64,000 nt of DNA, taken from the NCBI RefSeq assembly GCF_014836635.1, contig NZ_JACSQL010000014.1, positions 1-64,000 on the forward strand, in the 5' to 3' direction. Source of the stretch: Paenibacillus gallinarum (GTDB lineage Bacteria > Bacillota > Bacilli > Paenibacillales > Paenibacillaceae). Positions 9,105-18,616 of the stretch are shown one piece after another (positions within the stretch are counted from its first letter, which is position 1; every line of letters starts with the position of its first letter). The translations under genes were made by a program, and so were the position numbers. The notes below the pieces were generated by a model. It saw nothing but the letters and a program-made list of their open reading frames with translations, was not told the origin of the DNA and searched no databases.

Positions 9105-9285
9105 AAGCGCCAGAACTTGTACCAGCGTACGGAACCAGTTGTTGTAATAACAATTGGACGGATGGGCAAGTTGACGAGGTGGAGGTGTTCGGATTGTTCG
9201 GCGGGGACCTCCCGGTATTCCACCATACCGTTAATTCGAGTACGGAAAAGAAACAGGTGACTGTTTTTACAACGAATCGATAGGT
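9105..9285 (+). ncRNA. glmS ribozyme: glmS ribozyme-riboswitch
   Basis: This metabolite-dependent self-cleaving RNA uses glucosamine-6-phosphate as cofactor. Cleavage destabilises the glmS mRNA. Seen: the conserved 5' core AGCGCCAGAAC with the expected cleavage point between A9106 and G9107, then TTGACGAGGTGGAGG, TTCGGCGG and CCTCCCGG, in the order known from Bacillus. The 3' boundary is approximate. The stretch from 9286 to 9549 between ribozyme and glmS ribosome binding site has no further feature I can support. Confidence 0.93.
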
Positions 9286-9563
9286 GATTAAAAATATAAA
9301 ATTAGAACATGCACGAGGAGAGCATCTTTGCTTAATACTACATGAGGTTGATATGCATTCATCGTGGCATGAATCATTATAAAAAATACGGATTAGCTAA
9401 AGTAGCTAGGTGCTATCATTTCAGGACATCGTCTTATGAAAAGCTGTGAAATTTACCGTAAAGGGTTTGTCACCCGCATATCAGACAACTATTTCCTCAT
9501 GCTTATTTTTGCAATGTATGCATTCATCTCCTTCGCATGATTCAAAATCGGAGGAATTTACCT

Positions 9564-11396
9564 ATGTGTGGAATCGTTGGATATATCGGAACTAAGAATA
9601 CACAAAATGTACTAGTCGAAGGTCTGAAAAAATTGGAGTACCGTGGTTATGATTCTGCGGGGATTGCTGTTTTCACTTCAGAAGGTCTTCAAATTACAAA
9701 ATCTATTGGTCGTCTTGCAAACCTGGAAGCAAAACTGGAAACAGCTCCGCTGCAAGGGAATGCAGGAATTGGACATACACGTTGGGCTACTCATGGTAAG
9801 CCTTCGGATGAAAACTCTCATCCACATACAGACAACAGCATGAAATTTTCTGTTGTGCATAACGGAATTATTGAGAACTACTTGGAACTGAAAGATGAAT
9901 TGATCAGCCAAGGATGCAACTTCACTTCCGAAACAGATACAGAAGTTATCTCTCACTTGGTTGCACGTGAATATGATGGCGATATCGTAAAAGCAGTTCA
10001 AAAAGCAATTACTCACATGCGTGGTGCTTTTGCACTTGGAGTACTTACTGAGTATGAGCCAGATAAATTGGTTGCTGTTCGTCAAGCAAGCCCACTGATC
10101 ATTGGTATTGGTGAAGGCGAGAACTTTATTGGTTCTGACATTCCAGCTATTCTCGAATATACTCGTAATGTGTATATCCTGAATGACGGTGAGATGGCAG
10201 TACTCACAAAAGATTCTGTCGAATTGATGACAATCGAGGGGAATTTTATTTCTCGGGAAATGATTCGTGTCGATTGGGATGCTGTTACAGCTGAGAAAAA
10301 CGGATTCGATCACTTTATGTTGAAAGAAGTTTACGAACAGCCAAAAGCATACCGTGAAACAATGCTTGGCCGTATTTCTGAAGATCACAAAAAGATTGTT
10401 CTTCCTGATCTGAAGTTGACAGAAGAGCAAATTAAAAATATTAAAAACATTCAAATCATTGCATGCGGAACTGCATACCACGCTGGTCTTGTAGGACGTA
10501 CAATGATTGAACAACTGGCACGTATTCCGGTAGAAACAGATGTGGCTTCCGAGTATCGTTACCGTTCACCAATCGTGAACTCTGACACGCTCGTAATTGT
10601 TGTCAGCCAGTCTGGTGAAACAGCAGATACGCTTGCTGCACTCCGTGAAGCTCAAGCAAACGGTGCACACGTACTTGCAATTACCAACGTAGTAGGAAGC
10701 TCTATCGCTCGTGATGCGAACGATGTACTTGCTACACTTGCGGGTCCAGAAATTGCTGTTGCTTCAACCAAAGCTTACAGCTCCCAGCTTATTGCATTTG
10801 CACTGTTTAGCTTGTATCTTGCACAAGTTCGCGGAACACAAACAGAAGAGACAATTGCAAACATTATTGCAGCAATGCAAGCTCTGCCTGAGCAAGTTGA
10901 GCAAATGCTTGATCAAGCAGACACAATCAAAGAATATGCAGAGCAAATCTCTACGCACAAGAACCTGTTCTTCATCGGCCGCGGCGTTGACTACGCTGTA
11001 GCACAAGAAGGTTCCTTGAAACTGAAAGAGATCTCTTATATTCACTCTGAAGCTTATGCAGCTGGAGAATTGAAACACGGAACACTTGCTTTGATCGAAG
11101 AAGGTATTCCTGTTATCGCTCTAGCTACACAAGAAGATGTTCTTGAGAAAACAGTAAGTAACATCAAAGAAGTGAAAGCACGCGGTGCGGATGTTATGGT
11201 CATTACCCATGAAGAGAATGTAGCAACTCTGCTTAAATCCGTAGACCAAGCTTATGCAATTCCTAAAACATTGCCAATCTTGACTCCAACACTAGCTGTT
11301 GTACCACTTCAATTGCTTGCTTACTACGCATCTCTTGCTCTGGGTCTTGATGTGGATAAACCACGTAACCTTGCGAAGAGTGTAACTGTTGAATAA
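9564..11396 (+). CDS. glmS: Glutamine-fructose-6-phosphate aminotransferase
   Basis: GlmS makes glucosamine-6-phosphate from fructose-6-phosphate and glutamine, the first step of amino-sugar synthesis. The start must be the ATG at 9564, because this puts Cys2 (MCGIVGYIG) at the N-terminus as the glutaminase nucleophile, and GGAGG lies just upstream. An ATG 27 bases earlier would bury that cysteine. The 610-residue protein has the glutaminase half (HTRWATHG, HNGIIENY) and two SIS sugar-binding domains, and ends in the family's KSVTVE. Expression is controlled by the ribozyme in its leader. Confidence 0.98.
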   Translation: MCGIVGYIGTKNTQNVLVEGLKKLEYRGYDSAGIAVFTSEGLQITKSIGRLANLEAKLETAPLQGNAGIGHTRWATHGKPSDENSHPHTDNSMKFSVVHNGIIENYLELKDELISQGCNFTSETDTEVISHLVAREYDGDIVKAVQKAITHMRGAFALGVLTEYEPDKLVAVRQASPLIIGIGEGENFIGSDIPAILEYTRNVYILNDGEMAVLTKDSVELMTIEGNFISREMIRVDWDAVTAEKNGFDHFMLKEVYEQPKAYRETMLGRISEDHKKIVLPDLKLTEEQIKNIKNIQIIACGTAYHAGLVGRTMIEQLARIPVETDVASEYRYRSPIVNSDTLVIVVSQSGETADTLAALREAQANGAHVLAITNVVGSSIARDANDVLATLAGPEIAVASTKAYSSQLIAFALFSLYLAQVRGTQTEETIANIIAAMQALPEQVEQMLDQADTIKEYAEQISTHKNLFFIGRGVDYAVAQEGSLKLKEISYIHSEAYAAGELKHGTLALIEEGIPVIALATQEDVLEKTVSNIKEVKARGADVMVITHEENVATLLKSVDQAYAIPKTLPILTPTLAVVPLQLLAYYASLALGLDVDKPRNLAKSVTVE

Positions 11397-11480
11397 TATA
11401 GATTAATGTCAATATGAGTTACAAATAAACTCATACCATTACTCTAAAACTCATATTTCATGTAAATAAATTTATATTAA

Positions 11481-11530
11481 AACCGAGCAAATGCAGGATT
11501 ATTTCCCGCCATTTGCTCGGTTTTTTCTTT
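11481..11530 (+). terminator. Terminator after glmS
   Basis: A perfect 12-bp stem AACCGAGCAAAT/ATTTGCTCGGTT is followed by TTTTTTCTTT. Confidence 0.95.
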
Positions 11531-11872
11531 ATTTAAACTCATCATGATTCTGGCTAAACTTTGGGAAATCAATACTCTAGTAGAGGTACACATCGGTTAA
11601 AGGATCCCTTTATAAATGAACCCTGTAGACTATGAAATCTGATGAGCTACCCGCGTGTTAACTTATGATGTCTCTAGTCTCTACAGAATGATGTAAGGGG
11701 GAATACTCTTTTTAAGTTAGAGTGACGTGTTACGGGCTTCCTACTCCTTTAACGCCTTCGTAAATGCTGTAATATCATTACCTAAATATTAAAGGTGATT
11801 AAGCAATCTCTATCAATTGGGTTCATTGCATGAATCTAATGGCTTCAAAGGATGAAGCCATTACTCATTATA
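11531..11872. other. Intergenic, nothing recognised
   Basis: This stretch lies between the glmS terminator and the end of the AraC-type gene on the opposite strand. I see no open reading frame with a ribosome binding site, no strong hairpin and no known motif. Confidence 0.5.
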
Positions 11873-12691
11873 TTAAAGCAGCCTCTTCCTATATTCTGAG
11901 GGCGTACAGTTTTTTATTTGTTTGAAAATTTTCGAGAATAAAAGCACATCTTTATAACCTACGGACCGAGCAATATCCCCGATTTTAAGTGAAGAATTGG
12001 CTAATAAAAAGCATGATTTTTCGATTCTTAGATTCAGTAAAAATTGTTGTGGGGATTTATTGAGGTATTGCTTAAATAATCGGTGTAGATAGGAACGATC
12101 AATGGAGATATATTTTGCCACATCATTTACTGTAATATGATATGCATAATTTTGCTCAATGAATTGCAGCGCATTTTCAATATACTTCTGTTGCTTTACT
12201 TCACTCGTGATTTCAAGATTTGGATAGAGCTCACACAATACATAGAAAAATTCATATAGCTTTGATGTCAGCAGCAGATCTTTATTAGAAGTCAGTGCCG
12301 TCATACTTACAATACTATTCATGCAATCTGCCAGCTTGTGCGTTTGATCAAATGTGAAGATGGGGTTGTCTGTAGATATACTTGTCCTATTTAGATATTC
12401 CTTTGCTTTTACCCCGCTAAAACCAATCCAAATATATTCCCAAGGATCATCAGCGTCTGCCTCATAATAAATTAATACGTTGGGCTCAATTAAAAAGGCT
12501 TCTTGTTGTCCGAGGTGATAAGTTTTGTCATGAACTTTAAAAATCCCTTTTCCTTTTATTACATAGTGAATCATATACCCGCTTCGAATCGCTGGGCCAT
12601 ATGAGTGTTTTCCCACGCAAGCTTCTCTACCACATGTGTATAAGTTGAGATCTAGATTACTATGGGAATGATTGGAGAAACTAGCGTTCAT
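11873..12691 (-). CDS. AraC-family regulator of the galactoside operon
   Basis: This 272-residue protein has an N-terminal AraC cupin-type sensing domain (about 20-160) and a C-terminal double helix-turn-helix (about 175-272). The second recognition part reads IGDIARSVGYKDVLLFSKIFKQ and ends in TPSEYRKRLL. It is transcribed away from the alpha-galactosidase/PTS operon, so a role in sensing an alpha-galactoside and activating that operon is inferred from position. The layout resembles RafR/MsmR regulators of raffinose operons. The ATG follows GAGAGGTGA on the minus strand. Confidence 0.85.
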   Translation of the reverse strand: MNASFSNHSHSNLDLNLYTCGREACVGKHSYGPAIRSGYMIHYVIKGKGIFKVHDKTYHLGQQEAFLIEPNVLIYYEADADDPWEYIWIGFSGVKAKEYLNRTSISTDNPIFTFDQTHKLADCMNSIVSMTALTSNKDLLLTSKLYEFFYVLCELYPNLEITSEVKQQKYIENALQFIEQNYAYHITVNDVAKYISIDRSYLHRLFKQYLNKSPQQFLLNLRIEKSCFLLANSSLKIGDIARSVGYKDVLLFSKIFKQIKNCTPSEYRKRLL

Positions 12692-12851
12692 TCTTTGTCA
12701 CCTCTCATTAAAAATCCTAGAAAGTTATCACATTGTTTTATATTCAATCTACATTATTCCATGTCTATTTTCAATTTAAAGTTATAAAATAAAAGCATAT
12801 TCAATCTAGTATACAAATTATTATGTTGCTTATATCAAGAGTACACAATAG

Positions 12852-12865
12852 TTAAAACGCTTTCT
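12852..12865 (+). promoter_or_regulatory. cre site upstream of alpha-galactosidase
   Basis: TTAAAACGCTTTCT matches the CcpA operator consensus TGWAARCGYTWNCW at 13 of 14 positions. It lies in the divergent intergenic region between the AraC-type regulator and the galactosidase gene, about 145 bases before the galactosidase start. Confidence 0.65.
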
Positions 12866-13009
12866 TATATTTTACGTATTTTTATCACAACTTATTATTC
12901 GTTATGAAACAGGCTTATAAAAAATAAGAAATACTACATTATTTCTTATTCAGATAGGTTATCTACTATCCTAGATACATCAATGACTATGAACTTGAAG
13001 GAGGATTCT

Positions 13010-15202
13010 ATGGCAATTCACATTAATCAGGAACAACTCTTATTTCATCTGCAAGGGAAAAACACAAGTTATGTAATGCAGGTGGTTCGGGATGGCTATT
13101 TAGCACATTTATATTGGGGGAAAAGGGTTCAAACCTATCGTGGAAGTAACAAAATTATTTATATGGATAGAGGATTTTCACCTAATCCTGATGCCTCTGA
13201 TCGAACTTTTTCACTCGATACGCTGCCTCAAGAATATCCGGCTTATGGGAATGGAGATTTTAGAATACCGGCTTATCAAATTCAGTTGAATAATGGATCA
13301 ACCGTGACTGATCTACGTTATAAAGATTACAAGATCTACAAAGGAAAGCCAAAACTAAAAGGATTACCATCTACTTATGTAGAGGATGAAAATGAGGCAG
13401 AAACGCTGGAGCTTATCATGGAGGATAAGTTGCTGGGACTAACGGTGACGCTATCTTATAGTTTATACCCTGAATTAGATGTGATCACAAGGTCGGTTCA
13501 TTTTAACAATGAAGGGTCACAAAATTTGAAGATGCTTCGGGCGCTTAGCGCTAGTGTTGATTTTCGAGATGATGAGTATGAATTAATTACATTATATGGT
13601 GCACACAACAATGAAAAGAATATAGAGAGGCGTAGAATTGTGCCTGGGATTCAACTGGTTGATAGTTGCCGGGGGGCAAGCAGTCCTCAACAAGCACCAT
13701 TTTTATCATTAGTAAGAAAAGGGACCGATGAGGATCGAGGGGAAGTTTATGCATTTAACCTTGTTTATAGTGGAAATTTCACAGCGCAAGTTCAGGTAGA
13801 CCCCTATCGTAATACAAGAGTATCTATAGGTATTAATCCTTTTGATTTCACTTGGCTTTTAGAACCTGGGGAAACTTTTCAAACGCCTGAAGTTGTAATG
13901 GCTTACACAGCAAATGGGCTGGGTGATATGTCTAGAATCTTTCATGAGCTATACAGTAAAAGATTATGCCGTGGAACATTCAGGGATAAGCTAAGGCCCG
14001 TACTCATCAATAACTGGGAAGCTACTTATTTTGATTTTAATGCGGAAAAGATCGAAGAAATTGCGGTAGAAGCAAAAAAAGCAGGAATAGAACTGCTTGT
14101 ATTAGATGATGGATGGTTTGGAAAAAGAGACGATGATAACAGTTCACTAGGGGATTGGGTCGTCGATCAGCGTAAACTTCCAAACGGATTACAACATCTT
14201 GCCAATCGAATTTGTGAGCTCGGTCTGGAGTTTGGATTATGGTTTGAGCCTGAAATGATTTCAGTAGACAGCGATTTATATAGGAAGCATCCAGATTGGT
14301 GTTTACATGTAGAAGATCGGTCACACACACTGGGACGGAATCAACTTTTCTTGGATTTATCACGTGAGGAAGTGTGCGAATATGTTATTGAATCCGTATC
14401 TAGTGTTTTATCAAGTGCACCGATTACCTATGTGAAATGGGACATGAATCGGCACATGACGGATATAGGGTCAGCAACTTTGCCACCAGAAAGACAACGT
14501 GAAACCGCTCACCGTTATATTTTGGGTCTGTACAAGGTAATGGAAGAAATCACATCGAGATTCCCTAATATATTGTTTGAAAGCTGTTCTAGTGGTGGTG
14601 GGCGTTTTGACGCAGGAATGCTTTACTACATGCCGCAAACGTGGACAAGTGATAATACAGATGCGATGTGTAGACTTAAAATTCAATATGGTACAAGTCT
14701 CGTTTATCCGCCGATTACCATGGGAGCTCATGTTTCAACTGTCCCTAATCATCAAGTGGGAAGAATAACTCCCCTAGAGACAAGAGGACATGTCGCAATG
14801 GCTGGAAACTTTGGTTACGAGCTAGATCTAACCATATTAACAGAACAAGAGAAAGAGGAAATCAAAAAACAAGTTGCTTTGTATAAGGAGATTCGTCCAA
14901 TTATCCAATTTGGAAAATTTCATCGAATACTCAGCCCATTTGATGGAAATGAAGCTGCATGGAACTTTGTTTCCGGGGATCAATCAGAAGTAGTAGCTAG
15001 TTATTTCAAAGTGCTCTCGCAACCAGGAGCTTCCCTTCGAACCCTCAAATTCAAAGGCCTCAATCCAAACTATATTTATAAAGATGTCGAGACGGGTGAA
15101 CTGTTTGGTGGAGATGAGCTAATGAATGCAGGGATTACACTACCAAGGATCAAGCAAGACTTTCTAAGTATGTTCTGGAGATTTACAAAACATCATAATT
15201 GA
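13010..15202 (+). CDS. GH36 alpha-galactosidase
   Basis: This enzyme hydrolyses terminal alpha-1,6-galactose from melibiose, raffinose and related sugars. The product has no signal peptide and should be cytoplasmic. The start at 13010 has AGGAGG seven bases upstream. An ATG 27 bases earlier would overlap the ribosome binding site. The 730-residue length is typical of the Geobacillus AgaA/AgaB type. The nucleophile is Asp478 in KWDMNR and the acid/base is Asp548 in SDNTDA, the same numbering as in the Geobacillus enzymes. ESCSSGGGRFD is also present. It heads an operon with the PTS gene 26 bases downstream. Confidence 0.95.
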   Translation: MAIHINQEQLLFHLQGKNTSYVMQVVRDGYLAHLYWGKRVQTYRGSNKIIYMDRGFSPNPDASDRTFSLDTLPQEYPAYGNGDFRIPAYQIQLNNGSTVTDLRYKDYKIYKGKPKLKGLPSTYVEDENEAETLELIMEDKLLGLTVTLSYSLYPELDVITRSVHFNNEGSQNLKMLRALSASVDFRDDEYELITLYGAHNNEKNIERRRIVPGIQLVDSCRGASSPQQAPFLSLVRKGTDEDRGEVYAFNLVYSGNFTAQVQVDPYRNTRVSIGINPFDFTWLLEPGETFQTPEVVMAYTANGLGDMSRIFHELYSKRLCRGTFRDKLRPVLINNWEATYFDFNAEKIEEIAVEAKKAGIELLVLDDGWFGKRDDDNSSLGDWVVDQRKLPNGLQHLANRICELGLEFGLWFEPEMISVDSDLYRKHPDWCLHVEDRSHTLGRNQLFLDLSREEVCEYVIESVSSVLSSAPITYVKWDMNRHMTDIGSATLPPERQRETAHRYILGLYKVMEEITSRFPNILFESCSSGGGRFDAGMLYYMPQTWTSDNTDAMCRLKIQYGTSLVYPPITMGAHVSTVPNHQVGRITPLETRGHVAMAGNFGYELDLTILTEQEKEEIKKQVALYKEIRPIIQFGKFHRILSPFDGNEAAWNFVSGDQSEVVASYFKVLSQPGASLRTLKFKGLNPNYIYKDVETGELFGGDELMNAGITLPRIKQDFLSMFWRFTKHHN

Positions 15203-15228
15203 TCAGTCAGGAAAGAGGGAAAAGCGAC

Positions 15229-16668
15229 ATGAAAGACAAGAAAAAACAATACGTAACGATATCTGAAGAGATATTAGAGAACATAGGTGGCAAAGAAAAT
15301 ATCGCCGGCGTCGCCCATTGCGCCACTAGATTAAGAATCGTATTAGAAGATAACGATAAAGCAGATTTAAAAAAAGTAGAAGATATAGATTTAGTCAAAG
15401 GAGTCTTTATAGCAGGGGACCAACTTCAAATTATTTTTGGAGCAGGACTTGTAAACGACATTTATGCTGTATTTGCTAAACTTACAGAAACAGAAGATAT
15501 GTCGCTTAGTGATGTAAAGACAAAGTCTTCTCAAAAACAAAATTTTTTCCAGCAAGCAATTAAATCTTTATCTGATGTATTTATTGAGATTATGCCTGGG
15601 ATTCTTGCAGCCGCATTATTAATGGGAATAACAGGGTTGTTAGGACAACAGGGATTGTTTGGTGAAAAATCAGTTATAGAAATGTACCCTGCTTTAGAAG
15701 GGATTAACCGACTGCTATCGATTGTATCATCTGGAATATTTACAATATTACCATTGTTAGTAGCCTATTCTGCAACTAAAAGATATGGCGGTAGACCAAT
15801 TCTTGGTTTAGTTATTGGCGCGATCATGCTGCATCCGAACTTAGCAGATGCTTATGAAGTAGCTAAAGGCAATGTTGATCCTGAGGTTATTAATATTTTA
15901 GGGTTAAATATTGAACTCGTTGGATTTCAAGGCGGCATTATTATTGCTTTAATGATGGGATTTGTAGTTGCAAAATTAGATCAGTTCTTTATTAAAAAAG
16001 TACCTAATATGATTAAGCTGTTTTTGGCACCTATGTTAACCGTACTTGTTTCATCTGTACTATTATTTACAATTATCGGGCCGCTTGGCCGCGAATTAGC
16101 GCAATTCGTAACCACTTCATTATTATGGACCACACAAAACTTAGGCATTTTTGGATATATGATCTTTGCAGGTATTCAGCAAATTATCGTAATTACGGGG
16201 TTACACCATGTTTTAGGTGCGGTAGAAGCACAGCTTCTTATCGATACAGGACGAAATTTCATAAATCCATTAATGTCAGTAGCCTTGTTTGGACAAGGGG
16301 GAGCGGTACTAGGATATGTTCTTTTACATCGGAAAAATACGAAAGTAAAAGAACTTGGAATTTCAGCATTTGGTTCCGTCATATTTGGTGTTTCAGAGCC
16401 AGCCATTTTTGGGGTCACTTTAAAATACAAATTCCCGCTGATTGCTGGATGTATTGGAGAAGCGATTGCAGGCGGTTATGTATATCTAACTAAGCTTACT
16501 TCAATCGGATTTGGAACTACGGCTCTTCCGGGGTTAGCCATTGTATCCGCTGAAAATCACGGGCATATTCATTATATTATCGCTCATTTGATCGCATTAA
16601 CATGTGGTGGATTATTCACTATAATATACGGAAACATTAATAAAAAAAGGACAGAACTTAGCTCATAA
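15229..16668 (+). CDS. PTS EIIBC component, sucrose-type
   Basis: This membrane permease of the glucose-sucrose PTS superfamily takes up and phosphorylates a sugar. The B domain spans about 1-90 with the phospho-cysteine Cys31 (AHCATRL). The C domain (about 110-479) is hydrophobic and includes TGLHHVLGAVEAQLL and the conserved GVSEPAIFG. No IIA domain is fused, so an EIIA-Glc elsewhere must donate phosphate. I chose the ATG at 15229 with GAGGGA upstream. A TTG at 15199 lacks one and overlaps the previous stop. Sucrose is favoured because a GH32 hydrolase follows. Raffinose or melibiose are possible because of the galactosidase. Confidence 0.88.
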   Translation: MKDKKKQYVTISEEILENIGGKENIAGVAHCATRLRIVLEDNDKADLKKVEDIDLVKGVFIAGDQLQIIFGAGLVNDIYAVFAKLTETEDMSLSDVKTKSSQKQNFFQQAIKSLSDVFIEIMPGILAAALLMGITGLLGQQGLFGEKSVIEMYPALEGINRLLSIVSSGIFTILPLLVAYSATKRYGGRPILGLVIGAIMLHPNLADAYEVAKGNVDPEVINILGLNIELVGFQGGIIIALMMGFVVAKLDQFFIKKVPNMIKLFLAPMLTVLVSSVLLFTIIGPLGRELAQFVTTSLLWTTQNLGIFGYMIFAGIQQIIVITGLHHVLGAVEAQLLIDTGRNFINPLMSVALFGQGGAVLGYVLLHRKNTKVKELGISAFGSVIFGVSEPAIFGVTLKYKFPLIAGCIGEAIAGGYVYLTKLTSIGFGTTALPGLAIVSAENHGHIHYIIAHLIALTCGGLFTIIYGNINKKRTELSS

Positions 16669-16739
16669 CAGGATTAGTACAGATAAATAAAGTTCTTGAT
16701 GGCAAAGTCGATTTCTCATATCTACAAGCAAAGACTTGA

Positions 16740-16753
16740 TGAAAGCGCTTCGC
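16740..16753 (+). promoter_or_regulatory. cre-like site before sacA
   Basis: TGAAAGCGCTTCGC matches 12 of 14 positions of the CcpA consensus and lies in the 126-base gap before the GH32 gene. It could act as an internal roadblock or mark a separate promoter. Confidence 0.5.
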
Positions 16754-16794
16754 CACAAGGATGATTCTGGTTTTTATTTAAAGGAGTTTAATAT

Positions 16795-18267
16795 ATGGAA
16801 TGGACGAGAGAACAGAGATACCGAAAAATAGAAGAGGTAAGTCCAGAAGAAATAAACAACTTGAAAAATAAAGTTAACCATTGCCCATGGCGGCAAACGT
16901 TCCATATTCAACCGGAAACTGGGCTTTTGAATGATCCCAACGGGTTCTCTTATTATAATGGGGAATATCATTTATTCTATCAGTGGTTTCCACTTGGCCC
17001 GGTACATGGTCTGAAATATTGGTATCATACCAAATCCAAAAATCTTGTTCACTGGGAGAACGTTGGAATAGGAATAACACCTGGAGATAAATTCGATAGT
17101 CATGGGGCTTATTCGGGAAGTGCTACCCAGCATAATGATAAATTACATTTAATATATACAGGGAATACACGGAATGAGCAGTGGATAAGACACCCTTATC
17201 AATGTATGGCGATCATGAATCAGCAAGGGGAAATAACCAAAAAACTTGATAAACCGATTATTGCTAATGTTCCTGCCGGATATACAGATCATTATCGAGA
17301 TCCAAAGGTGTGGAAAACAGGCGATACTTTCTATCTTGTTATTGGAGCACAGCGAGACAATAAAACAGGCTGTGTAGTCTTATACAGTTCGGTGGATCTA
17401 TTAACTTGGGAGTTTGAAGGGGAAATCAAGACAAAGTTAGATTCATTCGGTTACATGTGGGAGTGTCCCGATTATTTTGAACTTCAAGATCAAGGAGTAC
17501 TCCTTTTCTCACCACAAGGCTTAGGGCCAGAGGGAGACAAATACCGTAATATTTATCAATCGGGTTATGTCCTTGGAGCGAAGCTCGATTTACAGAGTAA
17601 AGTATTACAGCATGGTGACTTCATAGAGCTTGATCGAGGTTTTGATTTTTACGCTCCGCAAACTATGATGGATCCAGAAGAGCGCCGAATCCTTGTTGGA
17701 TGGATGGGTTTACCGGATATTGAATATCCAACAGACCGGAATGAGTGGGCACATTGTCTAACATTACCGAGGCAGCTATTTATTCGGGATGGTAAGTTGG
17801 TACAACAGCCGGTTAAGGAGCTTCAGGCTCTTCGCAAACATAAATATGAAGCAGAAGCTACACTTTTTAATGAAACAAAAATGGTTGATGGGTTTAAGGG
17901 AACCACTTATGAATTGATTTGTGAATTTGAACAAGCAGATGCAATGACGTTTGGAATTGAATTTAGAGCAAGCAGTGAAGAAAAGACAGTAATAAAGTAT
18001 GATGCTTCTCAGAAAAAAGTGATCCTTGACCGTACATTATCAGGCGAAGAGGTGGGCGCCGCTTATGGAACAACAAGATCGTGTAATTTGGAGGCAGACA
18101 GAATAAAATTCCACTTGTTTGTGGATTCTTCCTCGGTAGAAATTTTTGTGAATGACGGAACTGAGGTATTTACGAGTCGAATTTTCCCTAGTCAAAACAG
18201 CAAAGAGATTCGTTTTTTTGCGACAGAGGGAAGCGTAGAATTCAAAGCCGTTAAGTGGGATTATTAA
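16795..18267 (+). CDS. sacA: GH32 sucrose-6-phosphate hydrolase
   Basis: This enzyme splits sucrose-6-phosphate delivered by the PTS into glucose-6-phosphate and fructose. The 490-residue GH32 protein has the nucleophile Asp47 in LLNDPNG, the transition-state stabiliser Asp169 in YRDPKVW, and the acid/base Glu223 in MWECPDYF. A five-bladed propeller domain is followed by the C-terminal beta-sandwich (DSSSVEIFVNDG). There is no signal peptide, which fits a cytoplasmic phospho-sugar hydrolase. The ATG follows AAAGGAG. It is the third gene of the galactoside/sucrose operon. Confidence 0.93.
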   Translation: MEWTREQRYRKIEEVSPEEINNLKNKVNHCPWRQTFHIQPETGLLNDPNGFSYYNGEYHLFYQWFPLGPVHGLKYWYHTKSKNLVHWENVGIGITPGDKFDSHGAYSGSATQHNDKLHLIYTGNTRNEQWIRHPYQCMAIMNQQGEITKKLDKPIIANVPAGYTDHYRDPKVWKTGDTFYLVIGAQRDNKTGCVVLYSSVDLLTWEFEGEIKTKLDSFGYMWECPDYFELQDQGVLLFSPQGLGPEGDKYRNIYQSGYVLGAKLDLQSKVLQHGDFIELDRGFDFYAPQTMMDPEERRILVGWMGLPDIEYPTDRNEWAHCLTLPRQLFIRDGKLVQQPVKELQALRKHKYEAEATLFNETKMVDGFKGTTYELICEFEQADAMTFGIEFRASSEEKTVIKYDASQKKVILDRTLSGEEVGAAYGTTRSCNLEADRIKFHLFVDSSSVEIFVNDGTEVFTSRIFPSQNSKEIRFFATEGSVEFKAVKWDY

Positions 18268-18460
18268 GAAATTCTAATTTGGAAATCAAGAAATAATAAG
18301 CTTCATACTGACAAGAGGCTGGACTCAAAAGGAAAAAATCATGAATTCAGTTGAAATCGAAGTATCCGTATTAGAGTCGAGTAGATCCAGGACATTTTCC
18401 TGACATTTGCTCGGCTTTTCTTTTTGGGCAAGGGAGAGAAAGAAGCATACAATTATATTT

Positions 18461-18504
18461 AAAAAAATAAGAACACCACCGAAAAGATCCGGTGGACGTT
18501 CTTA
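18461..18504 (-). terminator. Terminator of the HtrA-like gene
   Basis: Read on the minus strand, the stem AAGAACGTCCACCG pairs with CGGTGGTGTTCTT and is followed by ATTTTTTT. It may also stop transcripts from sacA on the other side. The stretch 18268-18460 holds no supported feature. Confidence 0.8.
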
Positions 18505-18616
18505 ATTAGACTTAGAAACGTATGTAAATCTTTCTTTTCTCGATTGGATATTTCTTGAGAATATCTTTATATAGCAGTACTTTTCGAAATAATTTAATTT
18601 ACTAATTTACAGTTTA

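Noticed and set aside
9678..10514. 278-codon frame opposite glmS
   Set aside because: It lies entirely antisense to a highly conserved gene, has biased Cys/Asn/Phe composition typical of an antisense shadow, and no ribosome binding site.
18305..18330. GAGGCTGG-type sequence resembling short dispersed elements seen in Firmicutes
   Set aside because: Too short, no paired ends or second copy in the intergenic DNA that I could match. Probably chance.
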